Below the pieces are notes generated by a model. That model worked only from the letters and a program-made list of their open reading frames with translations. It had not been told where the DNA came from and made no database searches. DNA of 64,000 nt from a bacterium. GTDB lineage: Bacteria; Hinthialibacterota; Hinthialibacteria; H5-UNCL2. Position 1 is the stretch's first letter, and every line of letters starts with the position of its first letter. A program made the position numbers and the translations under genes. The stretch is taken from contig JABTUV010000011.1 of assembly GCA_015075175.1 (NCBI GenBank), positions 62,001 through 126,000 of the forward strand, given 5' to 3'. Shown here one piece after another: positions 34,482 through 44,153 of the stretch.

Positions 34482-37400
34482 ATGTTTGCAAGAACGATTA
34501 TCGCCATGATCTTGTGTCTCGCGTCACCGCTCAGGCAGCCGCCGCCCCGAGTGGGCGGCTGAAAGCCGACCGCCGCTACGCCGAGAAGTCCCTACGTTCA
34601 GGCGGAGGGAGCAGTACCGGCGCCTCCTGGCCGAACATCAGGGGACGCCGCCACGCCCGAGTGGACGCTGCGGCTGGCCGACTGCCTGTGGCGGCCGGAC
34701 CGGAGCGACAACCGCGCCAAGGCGGAGGAGATGCTCGCAACGCTCATCAAGGCCGGCGGCGACCCGCTGCTCTTGGCGCGCGCCCGACGTGGCCATGGCC
34801 GACCTCCTCGCCCAACAGGACCTCAACCGCGCCGTCGCCGAGCTGGATGCCGCCATCGCCTACTTCGGCGGTCCCACCGACATGCCGCTGGAGGAAGCGC
34901 GCAGCGAACTCATCGCGCTCCTCTACCGCAAGGCGGAATTCGTCTCCCGCCATCAATGGCGCGGCGACCAACGGTTCCTGGGAACTTACAAGACGCTTCT
35001 GAAAGTCGCAAAAGACAAGCAACACAAGGAGGACGCGCTCTTCGGAATCGGCGAAGCCTACCGGCATCAGGGCAACCACAAGGAGGCGCTCGAATATTAT
35101 CTGCAACTGCTGGAGATGGAAGAGACCGACCGGGCCCTCTATTTCGCCGCGGCTTCCCACCAGAATCTCGGCCAACTCGTGCCGGCGGTGAAATACTACC
35201 GGAGACTTGTCGATAAGTACACCAAGGCCACCTCGCGTTGGTACGAAGACTCTGAAGGGCGCCTGCGCGACATCGTCCAGCCGCGCCTCACCGCGCGCGT
35301 CCACAACGGCTACAATCCCGGCGCCACCGTCGAGCTCTTTCTGGACTGGCGCAATCTCTCCGAAGCGAAAATCTCCATCCATCGCATCGACCTGGCGGGC
35401 GCCTTGCCCCAAACTCTGAGTTCCGACCACGCGCCCGACCGCTTGCTGTCCGTCGCTGACGACGACACGTTGCGCAAGTTCAAGCGCAGCACCGTCCGCT
35501 CCTGGACCGAAAAACTCGAGGACAAGGGCGACTATCAGCCCCACGACCGGCGCATCTTCGTCGACGCCCTGCCGGGCGGGCGTCTATCTCATCGAGGCCG
35601 ACGCGGTCGGCAAGGCGACCGGCTACGCCCCGCTTCTTCGTCTCCAAAACGGCCCTCGTGGTGCGGCAGGATCAGGGGGGTTCGTGGCGTTTACCTGTGA
35701 TGGCGTCACCAGTCGCCCCATGCCCGGCGTCATAGTTTACTACCTGGTCGCAACCGACCGCCGCAACCGCGAGCCTAACCAGCCGCGTTGGCAATGGACG
35801 CGCTACAAGACCACCACCGGCGACGACGGCCTGGCCCGCGCCTCCGTCGCCGCCGACGGTCGCATCGCCGTTCTCTGGGTCGCCGTCTCCGGCGACGAGA
35901 CCGCCGTGGCCGCGCACACGCACTACGGCGGCGCGCGCGGGGCTTGGCAACGCAAGGTCTACGGCGTCACCGATCGCCCCGTGTATCGTCCCGGCGAGAC
36001 GCTGCATTGGAGCCTGCTCTTGCGGGAAGTAGAAGAAGCTGAAACGCGCACGCTCGCCGATCATACCACGACCGTCCGCATCAGGAATCCGCGCGGCGAG
36101 GACATCTGGAAAAAGCAGATGCAAAGCGACGCCTTCGGACAACTGTCGGGCGACTATGAGCTCTCCGTGCTGGGAGACGAGCCGCCATTGGGCGAGTATC
36201 ACATCCAGCTGGTCGAAGGCGAGCGCGAATACCACGCCGTCACGTTTCGCATCGAGGAGTACAAGCTGCCCGAGTTCAACGTCACCGTCGAACCGCAAAA
36301 AGGCAAGTTCCTTCCCGGCGACGCGCTGGTGGCCCACGTGACCGCCGAATATTACTTCGGCGGACCGGTCGCCAACGCGCAACTGGTCTATGTCATCAAA
36401 GAGTCGCCCATGTATGTCATGTTCCGGCCCCATCGCAAGTATGATTGGTACTACGAGGACCTCTACGCCCGCGAGCGGGGCTGGTGGGGCGGAGGGCGGA
36501 CCATCGCGCAGGAGACCGTCCAGACGGACGCCGACGGACGCGCGCGCATCGAGTGGAAGAGCAACAAGGATGCAAACACGAATCTGCGCTATGACATCGA
36601 GGTGCGCGTGACGGACGCCTCGCGCCGCGAGATCGTCGGTAGCGGCCAGGTGAAGGTGGGGACGCAGCTCTATACGCTCCATCTGGACCCGAAACGCCAC
36701 GTCTACCGCCCGCTGGACCGCGCCGAGGTCACGCTGCTCGTGAAAGACGTCAACGACCAGCCCGTCGCCGCAACCGGCACGATCTTTTTGTACAAGCTGC
36801 GCTGGCGCGACGACCGGCAGCAGAATGAACCGATTCGACTCTTCGAGGAGGACTGGCAGGTCGGCGAGAAGGGCGAGCTGGACTACTCCATCACCCTGAC
36901 GGACGTCGGATACCTGGCTGGTCTTCGCCTCCGCCCGAGCGCGGCCCCTGCCGTGCAGGCCGAGACCACGCTGTGGCATTGAGGGCGCCGGCGAAAAGCA
37001 CCTGGACGTCCGGCCGGGGCGGTTGCAGATCATTCCGGAGAAGGACACCTTCAGCGTGGGCGAGACGGCGCGGCTGTTGGTCGTCGGCTTCCACGCCGAT
37101 ACACACGTTCTGTTTACGCGCGAGGCGGGGAGATCGTCGAGGCCCGCGTGGTCACGCTCTCCGGCCGCAGTGCGTTGATCGAGATCCCGTCACCCGCGCC
37201 ATGGTCCCCAACGTGTTCTTTTCCGCCACGGCGGTCCGCGACAATCAGGTCTACGCAGATACAAAGCAGGTGATCGTGCCGCCGGAATCACAGTTTATCA
37301 CCGTCGAGTTGTCGCCCAGCGCGGAGGACTACCCGCCCGGCGGCGAGGGCGCTTATGACGTGAAGGTGACGGATGCGTCGGGCGCGCCGGTAGAGGCGCG

Positions 37401-39975
37401 GCTCATGCTGAGCGTGGCGGACGAGGCGGTTTACGCGATCGCGCCGGAGTACGCTCCCGACGTCCGGCGCTTCTTTGCGACGGAGAGAAACGACGCGTCA
37501 GCAGACGAGGCGCGACCGGGTCACACCAGCGGCTGCAATTCCTGTCCGCGCAGGCGTTCGAGGAGCGACGCCGGGAGGAGGAGCGCGATAAGGCGCGCCG
37601 ACTCCTGGAGGCCGACGAGAAACGCCAAGCCGGAGTCGCGGGCGCGCGCTGACGAGGGATCGCCTCTACCGTTCAAGGCGGCGCTGGCGGGTCGTCGCGC
37701 CGGCGCCCGCGGCGGCTGAGCAGGAAGTCGCGCTCCAGGGCATGGAGGCGGTTGCCATTCGGCTCCGGCGGCCGGCACGCATTTTCTCGGCCGCGTCGTC
37801 GCGGGCATGCCGGCCCGGGCAGAAAAGGCCGTCTCGGCGGGCGAGCCGCCGCTCTCCGCCGCCGCCGTGCGCGCCGACTTCCGCAGTACTATCTTCTGGA
37901 GTCCCATGATAGAGACCGACAGCGCGGGCATGGCCAGGGTCCCCCTCAAGTACGCCGAATCGCTCACGCAATGGCGCGCCACGGCCCGCGCATTCACCGC
38001 CGACACGCGCGTGGGAGAGGTTTTCGTGAAAACGCGCACGCGCAAGAACGTGATGATCCGCCTCCAGGCCCCGCGCTTCTTCGTCGAGCGCGACCTCGTT
38101 ACGCTTTCCGCCAACGTGCACAACGAGTTTGCCGAACCGTTGCGCGTCAAAGTGTCCATCACAGTTGCGGCCGCGACGGACAACGAGGAGGCGCCTCTTC
38201 AGCTGTCGGGCGAATCCGTCCGGTGGGTCGAGGTCGGCCCGCGCGCGCAACAGCGCGTGGACTGGACGGCCCGCGCAACTCGTCCCGCACCCGTCAACAT
38301 CACGGTAACGGCGGAGTCCGGCAGGGAGTCCGACGCCATGATGCGCACCTATCCCGTGATGGTCCACGGCGCGCCCAAGATGCTCACCGCCGCAGGCTCC
38401 TTCAAGAACAAGTGGACCTTCTCTTTCAAGCTCCCCGAGGAGCGCAGTCCGGAGGTCAGCCGCCTCAAGATCATCGTGACGCCCAGCCTGGCGGCGAGTC
38501 TTTTCGACTGTCTGTCTTATCTTGCCGACTATCCCTACGGCTGCGTGGAGCAAACCATGAGCCGCTTCCTGCCGTCGGCCATCGTGGCGCGGACGCTGGA
38601 GCGCCAGGGCCTGTCGAGAGACGACGTGGATCCGCAACTAAGTGAGAAACTGAGAGACGGTCTCGCGCGGTTGGCGGGCTTCCAACACAACGACGGCGGC
38701 TGGGGTTGGTGGACTGCGGACGACTCGAATCCCTGGATGTCCACCTATGTCTGCTTCGGCCTGCAGCTGCTCGGCGACGCGGACTATAACATCGACCGCA
38801 ACATGCTGGACCGCGGACTTAATTATCTGCGAAATGAATTGTTGAAGCAGGGGGACAACCCCGATATGGCGGCCTTCATGCTCTACGTGTTGGGGAAAGC
38901 CGGCCGCTCGGACGCGGAGATGGACAAGCTGTCAGCGGCTCTCTATGAGCGGCGGGAAAAACTCTCCCCCTCCACGCTGGCGCTCCTGGGGCTTTACTAT
39001 CATAGTAAAAAGGACCTGGAAAAGTCCGGCGTGATCGGGCGCAATCTGGTCGGCTTCGCCAAAGTCGAGAAGAGCAACGATACGGCGCAATTCGGTCGCA
39101 CGGGCGTTGTAGTCCGCTGGAGCGAGGCGGCGGTGGAGGCGACGGCGCTGTCGCTCTATGCGTTGGCCGAGATCGCCCCCGAGGAGCCGGTAGTCAGGCA
39201 GGCGGTGCGTTGGCTGGTGTACAACCGCCGCGGCAACCGCTGGAACAGCACGCGCGACACCGCGCTGGCGGTGCTTGCGCTCAACGCCTATCTGGAGAAG
39301 AGCGGCGAACAGAAGTCGGCCGGCACGCTCACGCTCTCGCGCGCGGGTCGCGTGATGGACACCTGGCGGATCGAGGCCGAGACCCGCGTCCGGCCGCGTG
39401 AACTGACGCTCGCCGAGGGCGAGTGGCTGGCGGCGGGCAACAACCGCTATGAACTGGCGTGGGACGGCGGCGGCGAGGTGTACGCTTTCGCCTATCTTAC
39501 TTTCTTCACCAAGGAGGAGGACATCACCGCCGCCGGCAATGAGGTCTTCGTCTCGCGCAAGTACTATCGCGTGGTACCCAAGGAGACGCTGCTCCAGGGC
39601 GTGTACGAGACCAAAGTTGAACTCGAACCGGGCGAGTCGGTTAGGAGCGGCGAGCGCCTCGAAGTCGAGCTCTCCATCGACTGCAAGAACAACTATGAGT
39701 ATCTTGTGTTCGAGGATTACAAGCCGGCGGGGTGCGAGCCGATTGCGCAGGTGTCGGGGCCGGCGTGGGGCGCGGTCTACACGCAAATGGAGTTGCGCGA
39801 CGAGAAGGTCGCCTTCTTCGTGTCGCGCATGAACCAGGGCAGGCACGAGATTCGTTACCAACTCAGGGCGGAGGTTCCGGGCGCATTTCACGTCCTGCCG
39901 CACCAGGCGCACGCCATGTACGTGCCCGAAATCCGCGCCAACAGCGCGGAGGGCCGGCTGGAGATCGCGCCGTAG
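34482..39975 (+). CDS. Bacterial alpha-2-macroglobulin-family protein with thioester and N-terminal TPRs, several frameshifts as sequenced
   Basis: The parts line up in order across frames, giving about 1830 residues: Sec signal (34482-34545), TPR segment (FGIGEAYRHQGNHKEALEYYLQL, near 35040), MG1-MG2 domains (VYGVTDRPVYRPGETLHWSLLL, near 35960), further MG domains, a bait-like junction (about 37480-37800), the alpha-2-macroglobulin core (ADFRSTIFWSPMIETDSAGM, near 37880) and the thioester region YPYGCVEQTMSRFLP (near 38530), followed by the helical TED barrel and receptor-type tail. CxEQ with Val is a usual bacterial variant. Such proteins trap proteases in the envelope. Frame breaks lie near 34550, 34780, 35580-35690, 36920-37200 and 37500-37800. 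There is no linked PBP1C gene, unlike the classical arrangement. A family A repeat supplies the stop. Confidence 0.88.
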
Positions 39976-39993
39976 TTGCGCAGCGTGCTGCGC
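39972..39993 (+). repeat. REP family A supplying a stop codon
   Basis: GTAG-TTGCGCAGCGTGCTGCGC; its TAG is the stop of the alpha-2-macroglobulin gene. Confidence 0.85.
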
Positions 39994-40121
39994 CGCTTGG
40001 GCGGCATGGGACGTATGCGACCAATGCGACCTATAGGACCCATTGGGCCGATGGGGCGACCTTCGGGCTGGCGATTTTCGGCAATGCCGTCCCACGGGTC
40101 CCATTCCCCCGGATTTCCCGC

Positions 40122-40150
40122 TTGACAGCCCTTGGCGTTTCCGCTATGAA
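40122..40150 (+). promoter_or_regulatory. Sigma70-type promoter for rplM-rpsI
   Basis: TTGACA (40122-40127), 17-bp spacer, TATGAA (40145-40150), about 84 bp upstream of the rplM ATG. One of the best promoter matches in the window, fitting a highly expressed operon. Confidence 0.75.
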
Positions 40151-40163
40151 GGCGTTTCTGTCT

Positions 40164-40189
40164 ACCCCGCCCGGGGAGGGGGTCTTTTT
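40164..40189 (+). promoter_or_regulatory. Terminator-like hairpin in the rplM leader
   Basis: ACCCC (40164-40168) pairs with GGGGT (40179-40183), followed by five T. It lies between promoter and start codon, so it could attenuate transcription of the ribosomal protein operon. The stem is short and alternative GC pairings exist. Confidence 0.4.
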
Positions 40190-40233
40190 GTGCGTCCCCC
40201 CTGGAGCGGGTCATGGAAAGGTATAATTTTATT

Positions 40234-40687
40234 ATGAAGACGTACACCGCCAAGCCCAGCGAAATCAACAAGCAATGGCATCTCGTGGATGCCGCCGGGC
40301 AGACTTTGGGGCGCCTGGCCAGCGAGGTCAGCCGGCTGCTTTGGGCAAGCACAAGCCCATGTACAACGCCCACCTGGATACGGGCGATTTCGTGGTCGTG
40401 GTGAACGCCGAGAAGGTCATGACGGGGACCAAGACCGACAGCAGCTTCTACCGCCACCACTCGAACCATCCCGGCGGGCTGACCCACGAGGACCTTTATG
40501 GAGCAGATGGCCAAGGCGCCGACGCGCATCATCGAGAACGCGGTGCGCGGATGATGCCAAGGGTTCGCTGGGCCAGGCGCAGATGAAAAGATTGAAAGAT
40601 TTACGTCGGGCCGCAGCATCCGCATCGAGGGCGCAGGCGCCGCAGCCCTACGTCCTGGACCCCGCGCCGGCCGCGGTCGCGGGATGA
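40234..40687 (+). CDS. rplM: Ribosomal protein L13, several indels as sequenced
   Basis: The ATG at 40234 begins [20 protein letters not shown], then [15 protein letters not shown]. In the next frame [25 protein letters not shown] and [21 protein letters not shown] continue L13; after further shifts come a [17 protein letters not shown]-like stretch, MMPKGSLGQ, VGPQHPH and [13 protein letters not shown] up to TGA (40685-40687). At least four small indels are needed (near 40341, 40498, 40550 and 40605-40650). L13 is an early 50S assembly protein, essential and single copy, so these are most likely sequence errors. The rpsI gene follows, the usual operon order. Confidence 0.92.
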
Positions 40688-40696
40688 CGTCGCGGC

Positions 40697-40718
40697 GTAG
40701 TTGCGCAGCGTGCTGCGC
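40697..40718 (+). repeat. REP family A between rplM and rpsI
   Basis: GTAG-TTGCGCAGCGTGCTGCGC sits in the 132-bp gap of the rplM-rpsI operon. In the frame reading IYVGPQHPH its TAG would be the next stop, so it may be the native end of rplM. Confidence 0.8.
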
Positions 40719-40819
40719 GCGTATGGAGTGCGGCCTGGCACTGCCGCGACGCTTTGCGGCAGGGCGCAGGATGAAGCCTGTTCTCCGGCGGTACGAAAGA
40801 AACACACGAGGAGAGAAGC

Positions 40820-41209
40820 ATGGCGGATACGTGTCTGGCATACGGAACCGGGCGGCGCAAGACCAGCGTGGCGCGGGTGCGTATCTATCCGGCGACGGCA
40901 CGATCATCGTGAACGGGCGTCCGTCGCAGACGTATTTCCACCGTCCCACGCTGGGATGGTCATCCGGCAGCCCCTGGAGTTGACGGGAACGGCGGGGCGC
41001 TACACCATCGTGGCGCTGTTGGACGGGGGCGGGTGGCCTCGCAGGCGGGTGCGCTGCGGCACGGCTTGTCGCGCGCGCTGGAGGCGCTGGACCCTGGCTG
41101 CGCGTCCCGCTCAAACAAGCCGGTTTCCTGGGCGCGACGCCCGCATGGTCGAGCGCAAGAAATACGGCGCTCCGGCGCCGCAAACGCTTCCAGTTTTCCA
41201 AGCGGTAGG
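40820..41209 (+). CDS. rpsI: Ribosomal protein S9, several indels as sequenced
   Basis: Ribosome site GAGGAGAG and an ATG at 40820 begin ADTCLAYGTGRRKTSVARVR. Continuing through shifted frames gives GDGTIIVNGRPSQTYF, then MVIRQPLELTG and RYTIVALLDGGG, then SQAGALRHGLSRALEALDP, then ARMVERKKYGAP and the signature tail KRFQFSKR before TAG (41207-41209). The C-terminal SKR contacts P-site tRNA. Four or five small indels (near 40885, 40958, 41030, 41095-41125 and 41180) break the frame. As for L13, loss of function is not credible. Confidence 0.92.
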
Positions 41210-41236
41210 TCGTCTGCGCACTTTCTCGAAGAACCT

Positions 41237-41267
41237 CACAGGCCCCGGCGACGGGGCCTGTGCTTTA
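41237..41267 (+). terminator. Intrinsic terminator after rpsI
   Basis: A perfect 10-bp stem, CACAGGCCCC (41237-41246) with GGGGCCTGTG (41253-41262), 6-nt loop, then CTTTAT. It lies 28 bp after the S9 stop. Confidence 0.85.
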
Positions 41268-43516
41268 TCGCCCCTCACCCTGCCCTCTCCCGGAGAGAGA
41301 GGGTGCAGAGGGTTTCACCTCCAACTCGCCGCAGCTCACGAAGTTGCGCGAGGCGTCCGGCCCGCACGACGGCGCTCCCACCACCCGCACCGCGACGACC
41401 GTTATGGGCGCGAAGCGCAGCTCGTGGCGACTGAACGGTTGCACGGAACCCCGTTCCGTCGCCGTGGTCGCGGGATAATCCAACACGCCGAGCTTCCTCC
41501 AGGGTCCGCCGGCGCGCGTTCTCGCCTCCACGACGACCGGCACGCGGTCCGTCGCCCACCAGCCCCCGCCGGAAGTGAAGTCGCCGTGATGAAAGACCAC
41601 GCCCTCGATGCGCGTGGGACGGGCGAAGTGGACGGCGAACCAGTCCTCCTGGGCGGCGCGCCGTCGTCGGTGTTGCAGTAGACGCGGGGTTCGCCGTCGA
41701 CCAGCGAGCCGCGCGCGCGGCCCGCGCGCGAAGTCCACTGCTCGTAGGGCGGCGTAAAGGCGCGCGAGACTTCCGGTCGGGCCAGAATGCCCCCACACAC
41801 CGGCATCCACACGGACATGAGCGAGCCGCCCGTCCCCGCCTCACAGTACGGCCGATAGATCAAGCGACCGCCTCCTACCGCGGGCACGGCAAGCGTGTGA
41901 GCCTGTGCGTTGAACTCGCACTCGCGTAACCGCTTCACGTCCGGGCGCGCCGCTCCCAGGTCAACTCCATGATTGTCGGCGGCGTCGCAGGCGAAAAAGA
42001 CCGGCCCGCGCGACAGCGCCGTCCGCCCCCCCTGCTCGTGGGCCACTACCGGCATCTCGAAACGCAACGACAGCGTCGCGCTCCCCCGCCACTCGCGCGA
42101 GAGCTCCGCGTATGCGCCGGGTTTGACTCTTATTCGTTTGCCATCAAGCGCCGCCCGCTCGGCGAAGAAGGGTATCAACAGCTTGAGCGTGAACGTGGCC
42201 GGACGTTCGGCCTTCACGGTCACCGCCACGGTCCCGTCCCACGGATACTGCGTCGCCATCGTCAACGTGACGGGCACGCCCGACATCCGCGTCCTGTACT
42301 CGCAGTTTTCATACAGGTTCACGACCAGCGCGTCGCTGCCCTCCATGACCGCGAATTGCCGCATCAATTCAATGCCCCGGATTCCCGAAGAACCGCAGCA
42401 GTTCATCTCGCGCGCGTAGGGCTTGCGGCCCTCCAGAGGCGTGAAATAGCACCACAGGAGGCCGTCCGGATGCTGGGCGGCCAGGAGATGGTTGTAGACG
42501 TGGCGATGCAGTTCGTCGGCGTAGCGCGGCTCTCCGGTCGCGCGCAGGAGCTGTAGGTTGAGCTGCTCCCAGGTGACCTGCACGCAGGTCTCGGCGCAAC
42601 GGCCGGAGGGAACCAGCGTATCGGGGACGGCGAAGTGCTCGTGGCCGTCGATGGAGCCGGTAAGAAAACGATAATGCGAGGCCAGGTCGGCCTGCGCCAG
42701 TTGCGCGACGCGCAGAGCGCGCGCATCGCCCGTGCAGCGCCAGTATTCGACCAGGCCCACGTAGTTGCTCATGGTCTCGTAGGCCTTGCCATTGCCGACG
42801 CCGTGGATCATGCCGGTGTTTTCGGGAATCGACAGAAGCCCGTTGCGCTCATCGACGCGCTCGATGAGATAGCGGCAGAAACTCAGATAGCGGGCGTCGC
42901 CGGTGCGCCGATAAAGCAGGCACATGGCTTCGAGGATGCTGGTCGCCGCCAGGCCCTGGTGCGTGCCGGCGGCGATGATGTCGCGCCTGCCGGGTCCGAA
43001 GGTCTCGACTAGGAGATCGCCGATCCGCTTGCAGGCGGACAGCGCCCCGGCGTCGCCGGTCGCCGCATGATACTCGAGCAGTCCCAGCAGCACGTACTTG
43101 TGGACCCAGACGTCCCACGAAGTCCAACGATCCTGGTCGAGATACGTGCCCAGGTAGCCGTCGGGCTGCTGCGTCTCCATCAGTGCACTCGCCAGGCGGT
43201 CCAGGCGTCCGCGCAGCGCCTCATCGTCCGGACACGCCTCCAGTCCCAGATCGGCGGCGTGCAGCCACTTGCCCACATGCTCGCCGATCCACTCCTGCGA
43301 ACCGGGCCGATGCTGAAAACCTGAGAGGAGCATCTCGTCGCTGGGAAAGGTCAGGAGCCGCTGGTCGCGGTTGGCCGCCAGCCGCTGGCCCAGAAGGCCG
43401 GAGAGCTGCAGTTGCTCGGTGCGCGCCGGTGAGAGTGAGTCTCGCTCCCCTCCCGCTGCGGCGCTTCCCGACGTCCACATGATCGTCAGCATAACCACGA
43501 TGAGTCCCGTTTGCAT
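41265..43516 (-). CDS. Secreted GH127/DUF1680-like glycoside hydrolase with C-terminal carbohydrate-binding-like domain, one frameshift
   Basis: The ATG at 43516 (GGGAG upstream) opens a Sec signal (MQTGLIVVMLTIMWTSGSAAA). The (alpha/alpha)6 core carries LLSGFQHRPGSQEWIGEHVGKWLHAA, QQPDGYLGTY, THQGLAATSILEAMCLLYRRTGD, GRCAETCVQVTWEQLNLQLL and MNCCGSSGIRGIELM, with the paired cysteines where GH127 enzymes bind zinc. After residue 615 the frame shifts near 41665 and the product continues as EDWFAVHFARPTRIEGVVFHHGDF..., which resembles an F5/8-type C (discoidin) domain. The last residues come from repeat DNA, so the native end may be near 41310. It probably hydrolyses L-arabinofuranosides or related sugars outside the cell. 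It is a distant paralogue of the gene at 9772. Confidence 0.85.
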
Positions 43517-44131
43517 GACTTTTCTCCCAAGGGCGGTACCGGCATCATGCCACAGTTTCGCGGCTCCGTCAATCGGGCGGGAATTTCCGCCGGGTTTTGT
43601 CGTACTACGACTGGGGCCATGAATCACCGGGCTTCTTCCGGCGCTCGCGGGCGCAGCACCCCTCGATACGGCCTTCGACCATCCCTCCAAGCCAGATATT
43701 CCCTGGCCGCCATAGTATGGGCCGACTTACTTCCAGCGGGCGACCATGGCGCTGCAACGCTGGCGCAGGCGACCGCGGAGTCATACTCTGGCATGTGGGG
43801 AAACGTCGGCTACTACCGGGCGGCGCGGGCGTGGGCGGAAGGAAAGGGACCGCATCCCACGTTGGACCAGGGGAACCGGTAAGCCCCAGCACCGCAAGCA
43901 CGCGTGATTCACTCGCGGTCCCGCGACTCCGAAACCCCGTGCCGTCCGTGACGCCGGACCACAAGGCCAACCCCAAAGATGGGCGGGGGAAGCGACAGGG
44001 CTGAGCAGCTGCGAAGCAGCGTGTCGAAGCCCGGCTTGATGCTGAGGACCTGCTTAACGCGGCCATCCGCTCCCCCCCTTAATAAGGGATGATGATGCGC
44101 GCGCGGCAGCAAGCAGCCGCACTACACATCC
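43517..44131. other. 615-bp region without a supported gene
   Basis: Short frames here lack start signals and family features. The right half (44002-44090) repeats the layout of 14092-14218 (GGGCTGAGCAGCTGC, a CGGCTTGATGCTGAGGACC block, a C/G hairpin) and then carries a GCGGCAGCAAGCAGCCGC element (44103-44120). Confidence 0.5.
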
Positions 44132-44153
44132 GCGCAGCACGCTGCGCAACTAC
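44132..44153 (-). repeat. REP family A supplying a stop codon
   Basis: Minus-strand GTAG-TTGCGCAGCGTGCTGCGC; its TAG ends the frame LLRFLSR of the cohesin-type protein. Confidence 0.8.

Noticed and set aside
34482-39975. Programmed ribosomal frameshifting in alpha-2-macroglobulin and other genes
   Set aside because: No conserved slippery site, too many shifts in both directions, and ribosomal protein genes are equally affected.
40222-40227. TATAAT as a promoter -10 for rplM
   Set aside because: Only 6 bp before the ATG and no -35 at the right distance; the 40122-40150 promoter fits better.
43511-43882. A 123-residue plus-strand frame
   Set aside because: Low-complexity composition, overlaps the start of the GH127-like gene, no ribosome site or recognisable domain.
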